Origin: Pyxicephalus adspersus
Lineage: Eukaryota; Chordata; Amphibia; Anura; Pyxicephalidae
Assembly: GCF_032062135.1 (NCBI RefSeq)
Contig: NC_092859.1
Coordinates: forward strand, 89,468,691 to 89,532,690
DNA length: 64,000 nt
Direction of reading: 5' to 3'
The notes beneath the pieces were generated by a model. That model searched no databases, was not told where the DNA came from, and worked only from the letters and a program-made list of their open reading frames with translations. The first letter of the stretch is position 1, and every line of letters starts with the position of its first letter. A program made the position numbers and the translations under genes. Positions 52,971 through 64,000 of this stretch are shown in pieces.

Positions 52971-55429
52971 TTGCAGTAGTTCATCATCTGCTACACAACC
53001 CTGCCCACTATCATCTGGCATCTGATTTAAAAACACATTAATAATCTTATTGCTAAAGAAAGTAATTGATGTGACATCAAGTGAGGGATTAAGTGCCATT
53101 AAGTGCTCCTTGCAAGTCCTTAGCATTCCAAACCCTAGATTTGTCATCACTTTTACCCATAACAATTTATTTTCTTTTGGTTGAAAAGTAATAGTGAAAT
53201 TGCATTTATTAGTTCAATATCTGCTGCCAAACTTCTTCTTAGATTATGACATCTTCTTTAGTTGAAAGCAGTGACAGGTATTATTTTTTTTTATTATTTT
53301 GTGTGACAGTTTGCTTGTAAGATTGATTTGCAGAGACGTAGTCTGAAGCCTGTCACTGAACAACTAAGTGCCAGAAAAACATTCTTCTCAGTTGAGCAAG
53401 AAAGAAAAAAATTATACATATGAAAAAAGAATGCTTACTCTTTACTGTTTTTTCTTTATAAGTTTAAAGACAAAATGTGAATGGAGGGTTCGGTATGGCA
53501 GAGATTCTATGAAAATAACGGCATCTGTCACGGCAGCTTTAGCTACTTTGTAAGGAGAACTTTTTGAAATATTGGAAGCATTTATCTCCAAATGATAAGC
53601 ATAAAGTATAAAAAAACATACTGGCATATACAGTACATATATTACTATGTAAATTAAATGTAATTTCTAATTCATTATGCTTAGTGTTCATTTGAGATTT
53701 GGGGTGTTTTTTCCCTTGTCCTTTTTTTGTTCTTGTTTCTCTCTGTTCACCTCTAGACACTGTTGCCTAAATTTAGCAAGAGAAAAGTGTGGGTTATGGG
53801 GTGCAGGGGATTTCTTGTGGTGTCAGAAGTCTTTTGATGACGCAGGAAACATGAGACTGCTTTCCTCCATATAAAGCTTACTGAATATTGACTTTTATAT
53901 TTTTATTCTACCATTTTTGCTAGAATTTACACATAACAGAAGGAGCCACATAGGAGGTGTGGTAATGCTATTAGTATTATATTAGCGTATTCCAATTCAC
54001 TGTTCCATCACGAGGCAGACTAAGGTGCTGTGTGCTGGAAACATAATTGATCTATCTGACCCACACACCAGGAGTTACGTTCATTATTTTTTATGTGTCA
54101 TAACAGTTCTGGATGAGTGAATTGGACTTTGAAATTTGAGAGCTGGATTTGAGTAAATTACACATTGGACACATACAGTTCAGATTCTTTTGATTTTCAG
54201 TTTTAATGGAATTTTTTTCAGCAAAGGAACAATTATAAGGAAACTGAGTTTTAGACTAGTCTTTCTGCTAATAGTTGTAATACCAAAAAAAGGATAAAGC
54301 ACATATTCAACTGTTTAGAATGAACTCCAGAAACATTAAACATGCAGTACCATAGCAGTTAGCAAATAAGCCATTAGTACAGCTTTTTAGTTTTAAATTG
54401 AGTGAAAAACTTTTAACATGGACATCTGATCTGATAAACCTTCACTAGGGACTGCACTTATTTGTAAACTACAGTTATCCTTTTGCCAGTAGGCAAATCA
54501 TAGTGGGCACATTATCTTGGGCAAGCCATTAGGTAGGGATACTTTTTATGGCCCACTGTTCTTGACTGCATATATACTGCCTAGACTGCTCTACTGCTTG
54601 AAAGTAGACCCAATTCTTAATGTTTCTCCTGGAAGCCTGTAAACCTAGTGCCCCGTGCGGTAGTGGGTCACTTACTGGGGACTGGGTAAATATGTCCACT
54701 TAAACTTAGTAAGCAAGTGCCATTTCAATTTTTTAGCTATGGGTAGGGGTGATGGATATCTACCTAAAGATATCATAATTTTATTGTTTAAAATTACAGC
54801 CTAACTCTAGCCAAAATATTTAGTGTTTAGATATAGTGGTAAGAAAGACTTAGAATTCCTGTCAGGTTTGGTCTAGTTGAGGGGATGTTTAATTTCCCAA
54901 CCTTATAATAAAGACAACATGTAAAAGTTATAAGAACTTTATTACTAATGGTACTACTACTAATATTTCAAACAAACTTTTCTTTATAATTTTGCCTTAT
55001 TCTTGGTTTTCTAATTGCTCCTATCCTTCCCAAAATCCCCACACAAGGACACATCCTTGATGCTCTGGGATTATAGGGAGTTGGGTAAAGAAGACTGGTG
55101 CTAAACCATGGAGGAGAATTCAGAAAAAGAGCAGGACACACCCTAGGAAACATACCCTTCAAGCCCTGTACCCACCAAAAAAAGTGGATTAAAGAGGACT
55201 GGCTATAGACCAAAAATAAGGACTTTGGGGGCAGCAAAGATGGAGTGGAAGACATACAAAAATTAAATTGAAAAAGACTTCTTTATAGACTACACATTTT
55301 AAGTTTTATGATGTGGGTTTTTTAATGTATTCTTAGCATTGACCTAAAATCAAATAGAAAAAGAATATTGGATACATTTATTCTTTATTGTATAACGGTA
55401 TGGGATCTTTCTTTTTTTTCTATTTTTAG

Positions 55430-55621
<192 letters not shown>

Positions 55622-57209
55622 TGAAATGTGTAATTAAGGAATGCCAAGTATAAGTAATAGTGTGAAACCATAGCAATGTGATCAAAAAATCAATGTAATT
55701 TTAAAGACGTTAGATTAGTGGAATATGAATTCTGACCGGATAATTTCCAAGAGCTACTGTAATAACCCTGGCATGTTTCTTCCATCAACGTACATATAAT
55801 AAAGTAAGGGAGGTCATATTTGGTCCATATAAAGCAATGTAACTGTTTTAAGCATTGATGTAATCCGCATGCAAGGGCATAGTGTGGCTGGAAATGATTT
55901 TTGCATTTAAATGCCTAAGTGTCACAACCCTTAAATATTCAGATAATCCCAAACAGTAAGAATTAAAGAGTAAAAAGGATCCTATGTGGTCCTGGAACAT
56001 CAGAGGTCTTTTGATTATTTTGCATCCCATTGGCATGCTGAAAATATTTGCACATCAATGCGCTATTATAAGACAGTTCTATCCACCAACTTGCTGTCCC
56101 ATATTAGCTCTGTCTAACGTGGTGACCCATTCTGTAGTTAATGCTTTATATACGCAATACCCTATAGGCAGAATTGTTTACCTTCCTAAATAGTTGCATA
56201 TTAGAGATGGTGTTGAAGTTTGACATAACTTGGGTTAACAGCAAACTTTAGGTTTGCAACTTCATGTAATCATTTGAAATCAGAAAACTTAAAATTATTT
56301 GCTATTGTATTAACTGATTCTCAACCAGTTTTTTTGTATTGCCAAATGCTTTGCGAATTCTGATTGCCTGGGGCAGTCCCTAATAACCTCATGCCAAATG
56401 GGAAGACTCCCTGTTATTTACATTACAAACCAGCTTCTGCATGTTTAAGTACTGTACATGACAAAAGTTGTTCCCATTGGAGTGGTGTTGTCAGGGGTGG
56501 CAACAGAAGCCATTTCTAGGGGATTCACAGCAAACAGGATCCCCTAATACCAAAGAAGTTTGCCAAGTGTGTAGTGAGCCACACTTTTGTGCCAGTTTGT
56601 CAATTACTACTATGCATACAACAAGTATTTTGCAGTATATTATGCACTTTTAAAGGTTGGCATATTTTTGCAGATAGTCACATGCATAGCAAATCCTATA
56701 AAGAACAGCCAACCATATCATTTTATACAGTACATTAGAATGGAATATGTTGACTCAAACTGTGAAATGTCTTTGAAATATTTTAACACATATAGTGCAT
56801 TCTGCTTAATTTTAAACTCATTTAAAGGTTAGTTCCCTAATATGCCCCTATCTTTCAAACATGTTGGTTAATGCAGCATAATTTGTTATGGCATAATTTA
56901 TTACATTAAATATTTCTCTTTTTCTGCCTGTTTTTTTTTTTCATTTTTTTGCCAGTTTTTAGTAAGTTTGTAAGTCTGTGGCAAGTTTGTGTTGTCAACA
57001 ATTGTACAGTTACAACTATTACAATAATTATCACACAAAGTATTATTAATGTGCATGGTGCTAGTTTAGAGCACGTAGGAGTCTATAGAGATCACAGTGC
57101 ATTTTATTTAGTGTTTCACCTTGTAAGAGGTGTTAAAACAGAAGGTCAACAAGTTTAATAACAAGGATAACAATAATAAGGATCACAATAACAATAATTA
57201 TAATATTTT

Positions 57210-57236
57210 GATATATATATATATATATATATATAA
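57210..57236. repeat. (TA)n microsatellite
   Basis: About thirteen uninterrupted AT units. Confidence 0.9.
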
Positions 57237-57445
57237 TGTTCTGAAATATGGACATTATTCTGTGTGAGCACATGACTTTTATGCATATAGACAGGAACTG
57301 AGGGATAGTTTTTTAGAATTATTCATGAGGAATAAAAACTTTTTTGAAGATTTAAAAGAATAGATTATACAGAACAGTAGCATGTGTGCTCCTTGAATTT
57401 AATGTTTTTTTTTTGTATGTAACACACTAGCTTACTTGGACACAA

Positions 57446-57671
57446 TGGGCCTGATTTATTAAATCTGTCCAAGGTTGGAAAAGATACACTTTCATCAGTG
57501 AACCTGGGTGATCCAGCAAACCTGGAATGGATTTCCTAAAAATAATTTGCTATTTGTTAGCAAATGTTTTTAATCCTGAACAAGATCCGTCCAAGGTTTG
57601 CTGGATCACCCGGCTTCACTGAAGAAAGTGTATCCTCTCCAGCCTTGTAGAGCTTTAATAAATCAGGTCCA
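57446..57671 (+). repeat. MITE family A, full-length copy
   Basis: Starts tgggcctgatttattaaatc and ends agagctttaataaatcaggtcca. Long inverted arms with gaacctgggtgatccagcaa on the left and gtttgctggatcacccggct on the right. About 226 bp, the same length as the 31,413 copy. Confidence 0.8.
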
Positions 57672-57804
57672 ATAAATATTGCTGTCTCTATGAATCTGGC
57701 AGCTTTCCTAGAGTGATATATATAATATAATATAATAATATATCATTGTATATTTTCTGCTTTAAAAAGAAACAATGTTTTGTCTTTGGTATATCACCAC
57801 TTTT

Positions 57805-57903
57805 AGAAAGTTGCATTTTATTTTTAATAGATCCACAAAACCCAAAAACCTCAGGAACCTACAAACAGATGAACTAGCATCTTGTCCATTACTTTTAAGA
57901 ACC
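57805..57903. repeat. diverged direct repeat, copy 1 (pair with 59,971)
   Basis: agaaagttgcattttatttt, later gatgaactagcatcttgtcc and cttttaagaac, match the second copy 2.17 kb downstream along about 100 bp. Confidence 0.6.
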
Positions 57904-58061
57904 AATAAAATTATCTTCATTATTTTATTGTCCCTTTATTTCAATTTTAAATACATTTATTACATCCAATATATATTCAAATAATTTGCCTAAATCTGAA
58001 AGGATGTGTCTTTACACTGTAGAAAAAGGTAAGGTGGACTACCAAAATCTAATATACTGTA

Positions 58062-58065
58062 CATA

Positions 58066-58108
<43 letters not shown>

Positions 58109-58137
58109 TTTTTTTATATATATATATATATATTTAC

Positions 58138-58165
<28 letters not shown>
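58062..58165. repeat. compound TA-rich microsatellite
   Basis: Several runs of TA units broken by tttttttt, acatatatg and acacaca. The apparent open frame over it is low complexity. Confidence 0.9.
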
Positions 58166-58169
<4 letters not shown>

Positions 58170-59140
58170 ATATACATTCCTATATTTAAATACATATACC
58201 TATACCAATATATTATACTATTATAATAGAAGCTGCCATTTCCAAATCAGTTGTAAAATATATAGCTTGCCTGGTTCGTATTCTGATCCTTTGGCTTTAA
58301 TACCTTCTGAATCACTAACACAACTCAGTTCTCCAAACTACTGAAACAACAAAATCAATTAGCATTCCTTAGAATAAGTTCAACAACTCATTATTTTTCA
58401 TGAGACATGCACATTAAGCAAATGGTTTAAAATAAATATACATTTTAAAATTGAAATAACACAATAACTATATGTAAACATTTACTAGAGTTACCATTCA
58501 CTAGTGAAGGACAAAGTATGTTGTTGGTTTTTCTTACAAAATGATGTTTACTATTTTTATGCTTGCACATAGTTTAATTGTCATTCCATGGTCTGTTCTG
58601 TTCTGCCACAGAAACTGTCAATTCTCACTCAGTAATTCTTCATTATGGTATTTCGTCTCCTAAATATCTTTTTAACGTACATACCATTTGTTTTTCTCTA
58701 GGCCATTTTCATTTCAACAGCATGCTCAGTCTTATGGTGACAGCTCTAGTTCACAAACAGAGACAATAAAAGATCTAGGCTCAATAATCACTCAGTAAGA
58801 TACATATCCCTACAGGCTTTAGCCTTTACTGCTTGCTAAAGTCTTTCTGACCCCCTCAGGTAATATAGCATCCAAATAATTCTTTTCATGCTTCCTTTGT
58901 ACTAGAAGCTTCTACTCTTTAAAGATGTTTTTTTTTACCAATTTGCCCTTTATTAGTTTAACCTGTTTTGATTCAATGGGTAAACAAATAATGCTTTAAA
59001 TAAATATGATAAACATAAGTTTTCAATATTGTTGATATTTGGCAACTAATCACTTTACACGTGCAGTCCATAGTCCTAATCCACTCAACCCAAGGTAGTC
59101 GCTCTGCCATTGTATTAAATTCAGGTTACAAAAAAGCATA

Positions 59141-59559
59141 TATAGGTAGTCCCTGAGTTACATATGAGATAGAGACTGTAGGTTTGTTCTTAAGTTGAAT
59201 TTGGATGTAAGTCAGAAATGCAATTAGGACAGATGTTCGTCTAAACATAATATTAGGCAGCAAAATGTCAGTTACTTTATAAAATCCTCACTGTGATTTA
59301 TTCACAAACAAAGCAAAAAAAAAAAAAAATAAAAGCAAAAAAACAAAACTTTATGGAGTCTAGACATTCATTAACTTCTGGAGCAAGCTGTACTTTGATA
59401 TGCAAAAAGAAATAATTGCAGAGTTTGTCTTGGACAATAAAGATTTTCAAGATGTTGCAGGACAGCAAAATACTTCTTCTGCAAGTCATGCGAACAGCCC
59501 CCTTCCCCCATCAAGCCTGTCCGTATGTCGGATGTCCTTAACTCAGAGACTACCTGTAC
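59141..59559. mobile_element. non-autonomous DNA transposon with TATAGGTAGTCCCTGAGTTA termini
   Basis: Left end tataggtagtccctgagtta (59,141-59,160) and right end taactcagagactacctgta are inverted copies with two mismatches, 419 bp apart end to end. Next to the ends, gtaagtcagaaatg and gtatgtcggatgtcc extend the similarity. A TA at each end would suit a Tc1/mariner-type target, but that is not certain. There is no transposase. An A-rich run lies in the middle (59,317-59,345). Confidence 0.6.
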
Positions 59560-59970
59560 TTGTTTTTTGTGAACAAATCTAAATCTAATGCAGTTCCAAA
59601 TCTAATGAACAGTTTTGGATTTTGGAGGACTGGTGCAAGTATTGGTAAATGTATAAAGAAACACGAGTCTAGTGTAGTATATTTCTATAAAAGCAGAATA
59701 ATGAACTTGCCAAAAAAAAGCATAACAGAATTATGAAACTGTGTATCAGTGTTTACAGACAAGGCCTGTAGAAATGTAATATTTCTTTTGCATAGTTGAT
59801 AGGTATTTGAGGTAAACACAGCTTTACTATATATACTACGCTGAGTAGGGATACATTTTCTGAAATTAATATCCTCTTTACTAAGTGAATCATCTCTACT
59901 TCTTTAGCAAATAAACCATATAAATCAAATGTAGCACTGGAATGCAATAATCTGTTTCAAAAGAATCTTC

Positions 59971-60068
59971 AGAAAGTTGCATTTTGTTTTTAATAAATCT
60001 ATAAACCCAAATACTTCAGAGAGCTACCAACTTCTGAACTAGCATCCTGTATTTTAGTTTTAAGAACT
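59971..60068. repeat. diverged direct repeat, copy 2 (pair with 57,805)
   Basis: agaaagttgcattttgtttt, then ctgaactagcatcctgt and gttttaagaac, in the same order and orientation as copy 1. Confidence 0.6.
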
Positions 60069-60530
60069 AGTGTTGCATTTTTTTTTATCTTTTCTGAAAA
60101 TCCCCTTTCTGTGGAAGATCAATCGTATCTGCCCTGAAAATGCAGCTGAAACATCTTTGTCCATCTAGGTTGGACATTTTGGCTAATATTCATGCATACA
60201 GAGGAGCATTGAAGCATAAGTAGCACAGTCTGTTCTTGAATTGTGTTCATGAGCTGTTTAAAGGGCAGTAAATTGATAGACATTTTAATGAATATGGGGT
60301 TCCATTTATTAATATTATTATTATTATTATTATTAGTAAACAGGATTTATATAGCGCCAACATATTATGCATCACTGTAAATAAAATAGGGGTAGCAAAT
60401 GACAGACAGTTACAGACAGTGACACAGGAGGAGAAGAGGACCCTGTCCCGAAGAGCTTACAATCTAGGTGTTGGGGGAAGTCTTACACAATAGGAGGGGA
60501 GGAATGCGGTGATAGGAAGTAGTGAGTGTT

Positions 60531-60929
60531 TTAGGAGATAGGAGAAAATGGATGGGCAAGGCTGAAAAAGTGTGTTTTGAGTGCTCTTTTAAATGAGCAG
60601 AATGTAGGAGCAAGCCGAATAGGTTGAGGAAGACCATTCCAGAGATTCGGGGCAGCTCTAGAAAAGTCCTGGAGCTGTTCGTGGGATGAGGTTATGAGTG
60701 AGGAAGTCAGTAGTAGGTCATTGGAGGAGTGAAGAGAGGGGCTAAGGGAGTATTTTTCTACCAGGTCAGAAAGGTAGGTTGGACAGGAGCTGTGTTGGGA
60801 TTTGAAGGCAAAGCACAGGAGCTTAAATTTGATTCTCAGGTGAAATGGAAGCCAATGAAGAGAACTACAAAGAGATGCAGCTGAAGAGGAGCGGTGGGAA
60901 GGATGGATAACTCTGGCTGCAGCATTCAT
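60531..60929 (-). pseudogene. LINE ORF2 C-terminal fragment
   Basis: A 132-codon frame with AARVIHPSHRSS, LHWLPFHLRIKFKLLCFAFK and PNLWNGLPQPIR. The pattern R-x-LHWLP-x-x-x-RI-x-FK-x-LL...LWN-x-LP is characteristic of the region after the reverse transcriptase in L2/Rex/CR1-type LINEs. It ends about 200 bp before the LINE tail. Confidence 0.75.
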
Positions 60930-61250
60930 AATAGATTGTAGAGCAGAGAGTCAGGTTAGTGGAATACCAGAGAGGAGGATGTTGCAGTAGTCCAGATGAG
61001 GGATCATAAGAGCGTGGACAAGGAGTTTTGTAGTCTCTGGGGATAGGTAGGGGCAGATGAAGATGTTGCGCAGGTGAAGTTGACAGGACCTGGAAATGTG
61101 CTGAACATGGGGGGTAAATGAGGGGGCAATATCAAAGGTGACACCAAGACAACGTGCCTGAGGGAGGAGACGAATGACTGTGCTGTTAACCGTTAGGAAT
61201 ATGTCAGGGAGAGATTTGGAATTTGAGGTGGAAAGATAATGAGTTTGGAT

Positions 61251-61610
61251 TTATCCAGGTTGAGTCCAGGCTGAGTTTAAAAATATTTCAGACATCCATG
61301 ATAATATGGCTGACAGGCAGCATGAGACCTTATCCAGGACTGAAGGGGACAAGTCAGCAGTGAACAGATAGATTTGAGTGTCATCAGCATACAGATGATA
61401 CTGTAAGTTAAAGGAGGAGATGAGACTACCGTGAGAGGAGGTGTAAAGAGAAATGAGAACTGGTCCAAGGACTGAGGAATTACCATTGAAAGAAACTTGA
61501 AAGGAGTGGTTAGACAGATAGGAAGCAAACCAAGAGAGAGCAGTGTCACTGATACGAATGGAGCACAAGATGTGGATTAGAAGGGGGTGATTAACAGTGT
61601 GAAAAATCAA
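61251..61610 (-). pseudogene. LINE reverse transcriptase fragment (YADD box)
   Basis: A 119-codon frame carries [23 protein letters not shown], the catalytic [10 protein letters not shown] and [12 protein letters not shown], which are the order and spacing of non-LTR reverse transcriptase motifs in L2/CR1-type elements. The polymerase box with Gly-Val-Pro-Gln-Gly is missing between FNGNSS and VLGPVL. Upstream motifs continue in another frame. Confidence 0.8.
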
Positions 61611-62655
61611 GGAGAAGGAGGAGGGAAAAGTGGCCTTGAGACTTTCCTCTGATTAAGTCACTGGTCACTTTAGTAAGGGCTGTTTCGGTGGAATGGGCAG
61701 CTCGGAAGCCAGACTGGAGAAGGTCAAGAAGAGAGTTGGTGCTCAGGTAATCAGTAAGTCTTTTCAAAACAAGGCGCTCAAGGAGTTTGGAAACAAATAG
61801 GAGAAGGGAGATGGGACAGTAGCTCGAAGGTATACCTTCGAAGGTAAGGAGGGGTCTACTGAGGATTTAGGAGGGACGGGAGAGGAGGGGCAAGACAGGA
61901 GGAGAGAGAATTGTTTAACTGGGTGGCAGCTTCATCTGGGAAGGTGATTTTGGATAGAGTGGGGATGAGGATCGTAAGGCAGTTTGAGAATAGGTTGTGG
62001 TCAAGGTTACGGATATCTCTCTGTCATTGGCCAGGTCTGGGATGGGACAAAGGGGGGCAGGAGTTAGATAGGTTGAATGTGATTAGGTTGTGGTCAGAAA
62101 AGGGGAAATGGTGAGTTGTCAAGCTGGGTGAGTGTGCAGAGTTTGGAAAATACCAGGTCTAAAGTGTATCCGGCCATATTTGTGGGGCCGTGGATGTTTT
62201 GTGTGAGTCCAAAGTATTTGTTTCTATATCTAATGTATATAGTTTTATCTTGCGGAATGCAATTTTCAACATCATTTTTATTGTGGGGTATACTGTCCTA
62301 TACATGACCCTTCTATGTTTGAACCTAGTAGAGAAATAATAATTCTATAGTTATATAATTGGCAGTAGATAATAACACACATGAAGTTTAATGAATTTAA
62401 TTATAACTCTTAAGATAATAAAACATCTGTAAAAATGTTATTATAAATTAAATTCTTAGATTAATCAATACTCTCAATAAAAGTTTGTTAAAAGGAGGAA
62501 TTACAAGAAGGCTATTGAAAGACTTGTATTGTAAAATACAAGATGTATTATGTTATATAAAATATAAATATATTATTGTTTTTATATTTGGTGTAATAAA
62601 GCAAAAACTTTGGAAATTGAGCACAAAAGCAAAAGAATAAATCATACTCTTTAGA

Positions 62656-62850
62656 TCAGCACTTCCTATTCCTTTTTCCCTAGCGGAACCCTTGAATTAA
62701 ATTCCAGGAATTCTCAGGAACCTGGATAAAATGTAAAACTTGAGGCTTGTTTGGAAGAATAACCCTATTACATTGATAATTACTCAGGAATTAATTGCCT
62801 TTATAGTATTGATTACAATGACCACCCATTAAGACAGGTAAAAGATCAGT
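62656..62850 (+). mobile_element. hAT-like MITE (family C related), diverged
   Basis: cttcctattcctttttccct, then gcggaacccttgaattaaat, and attacattgataattact follow the left half of the family C copy at 63,807. The right half is weak. Assignment is tentative. Confidence 0.35.
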
Positions 62851-63643
62851 GGTGTGATCCCACCGGCTCTGCCTAATGGTGTTGAACCTGAAATTTTGCA
62901 GATTCCAACAGATGGGAGGTCAATCAGCCCTGAGTTGCTAGGTTTCGGAATCTGTAAATGTGATACTGTCTATATTTTCTCCCAAAAACCCTTTGGTTGT
63001 GAGCTCAACTTTTGTTTTGCAGTCAGATTATGTTTTAGGTGTAATATATTATAATTTCCACCTTGTGATTTGATTTCAGTGCCTTGTAATCGAATACAAA
63101 AGTATACAGACATTTTACCTTTTCAATCTTTGCTTTGTTCAGTAAGTCAGTGGCAGAGAGATGCTATCATCCTTTTGGTTGTACGGTATGGTTCTATGGG
63201 CAGAAATAGAAATAGTTTGGCAGGCAAACTCTCATATATTATTTCATCTGTATTTAGCTCTCTGCCTGGAGGTCATCTTTAAAAGAAATAGGTCATAGGT
63301 CCAAATCGTATGTGAGGGGCTTAAGATGAAAGGTGTGATTTTCTGACTTCAGTCAGCATACTAGCTCCAGGATATTATACCTGAATCTATTCAGCTTTAG
63401 AGTTATTGATGTCACTGCCTTGCTCTTGTACACAGTCTTGAAGCCTTATAATTGGGACATCCATCTGGGGTTTCTCCTTGAAGTTGCTCTTTGACTGATA
63501 CTTTTTATTATTTATTCAGTACAAATTTCTGATGATAGCATTTATAGTTAAACCAAGAAAATTAGGTAAAACATTGCCCACCATTAAATGTACAAAGACT
63601 TAAACTAAACTGAACTTTCCAAATGTTTGTCTCCAAAACATAT

Positions 63644-63720
63644 TGGACCTGATTTGTTAAAGCTCCAAGGCTTGAAGGGATACACTTTTATCAGTGAAGC
63701 TGGGTGATTTAGCAAACCAA
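63644..63720 (+). repeat. MITE family A, left arm only
   Basis: Starts tggacctgatttgttaaagc and runs through gatacacttttatcagtgaa to gggtgatttagcaaacc. The right arm is absent. Confidence 0.65.
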
Positions 63721-63806
63721 ATGTCTCCCTTTGCAGGGATTTTTATTCACTTTTACCCTGTGAATGCAACAGGAAGTATGAGTATATCTCTAGCTTTTAG
63801 TGTACT

Positions 63807-64000
63807 GTTTCCTGACCTTTTTAACATGAGGAACCCCTTGAAAAAACTTTCAGGGAACCACTTTATGGAACCCATACTATCATTAATATATTCACAGCTC
63901 ACAGTACAGAATGCCTTGTAAATTACTGTCAGTTGGGAAGAATGTCACTCTTACAGGTAACCAAAAAGATCATTGGTGTCAGTTAAGCTGAACTGAGAGT
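63807..64000 (+). mobile_element. hAT-like MITE (family C), cut by the window edge
   Basis: tgtttcctgacctttttaac, gaggaaccccttgaaa and later ttactgtcagttgggaagaa, then caaaaagatcattggtgtca gives the left three-quarters of family C. It retains an intact TTAA (gtcagttaagctg) where the copy at 14.1 kb carries the family B insert. Confidence 0.6.

Larger units (their letters stand above)
48985..55429 (+). other. syt1: syt1 intron (6.4 kb)
   Basis: Starts GTTAGA and ends TATTTTTAG; phase 0. Holds MITE family A copies at 50,869 and 52,889, a family C fragment at 51,056, and stretches (51.65-52.0 and 52.45-52.63 kb) that look less repetitive and may be conserved. A 95-codon - strand open frame at 54,968-55,255 has no recognisable domain. 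Confidence 0.9.
60312..62220 (-). mobile_element. 5'-truncated L2/CR1-group LINE with endonuclease and reverse transcriptase remnants
   Basis: Read on the - strand, the element begins inside the endonuclease C-terminal part (GPTNMAGYTLDLVFSK near 62,150-62,200, then SDHNLITFN at about 62,071-62,098, with the catalytic-type SDH). It continues into reverse transcriptase ([15 protein letters not shown] near 61,770-61,820; catalytic YADD box at 61,380-61,391 in [11 protein letters not shown]) and the C-terminal region (LHWLPFHLRIKFKLL near 60,850). It ends with an attgtaagctcttcgggaca tail, tatgttggcgctatataaat and an ATT/AAT triplet tail (60,312-60,336). Frames shift near 61,610, stops are present, and the Gly-Val-Pro-Gln-Gly box of the polymerase is deleted before VLGPVL, so the copy is dead. 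L2-like assignment comes from the tail and the domain order. Confidence 0.8.

Noticed and set aside
54968..55255. 95-codon - strand open frame just before the C2A exon
   Set aside because: Proline- and serine-rich translation without known motifs or splice signals; likely chance or an unidentified repeat.
57986..58189. 67-codon open frame rich in Tyr and Ile
   Set aside because: It is the translation of compound TA-rich repeats.

Overview
The window is eukaryotic, intron-rich, AT-rich DNA from a vertebrate, most likely a frog. It holds the 5' half of one protein-coding gene on the + strand, synaptotagmin-1 (syt1), spread over four recognisable coding exons in 36 kb of mostly intronic and repetitive sequence. 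The frog assignment is an inference. The encoded protein is very close to mammalian SYT1 in the membrane-proximal, transmembrane and C2A parts but clearly diverged in the luminal tail. The interspersed repeats (an L2-type LINE tail, palindromic MITEs, CpG-rich and TTAA-flanked elements) resemble those common in neobatrachian frogs.

Layout. Positions 1 to about 27,897 contain no recognisable coding exon. By analogy with mammals this is probably a 5'-UTR intron or the upstream flank of syt1, and it carries several transposon relics. The coding exons are 27,913-28,081 (ATG, luminal domain), 40,545-40,729 (transmembrane segment, palmitoylation cysteines, polybasic linker), 48,850-48,984 (acidic linker and start of C2A) and 55,430-55,597 (first half of C2A with the first two Ca2+-binding aspartates). 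Splice phases are compatible throughout, giving 219 contiguous codons of an expected protein of about 427. The rest of C2A, C2B and the 3' UTR lie beyond position 64,000.

Repeats. (A) A roughly 180-225 bp MITE with about 80-90 bp inverted termini, in at least seven copies. (B) A roughly 330-410 bp element beginning AGCTGCGTACACAC with TTAA-like flanks (piggyBac-like), with one copy nested inside (C), a roughly 250-270 bp hAT-like element with TGTTTCTCAACC termini. (D) A 286 bp CpG-rich insertion at 3,355-3,640 flanked by an 8-9 bp direct repeat. (E) A 5'-truncated L2/CR1-group LINE on the - strand at 60,312-62,220 with recognisable endonuclease and reverse transcriptase pieces. (F) A TIR element at 59,141-59,559. 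There are also long TA and ATT microsatellites and two local diverged duplications (about 34.0-34.4 kb and 57.8/60.0 kb).

No bacterial-type system, CRISPR array, rRNA or confident tRNA gene was seen. The most interesting points are in syt1 itself: an in-frame expansion of the acidic linker to seven aspartates, and an asparagine at the position matching the rat Thr112 phosphorylation site. The nested transposon locus, which reveals the target site of family B, is the other. I found nothing that convincingly looks like a new biological system.
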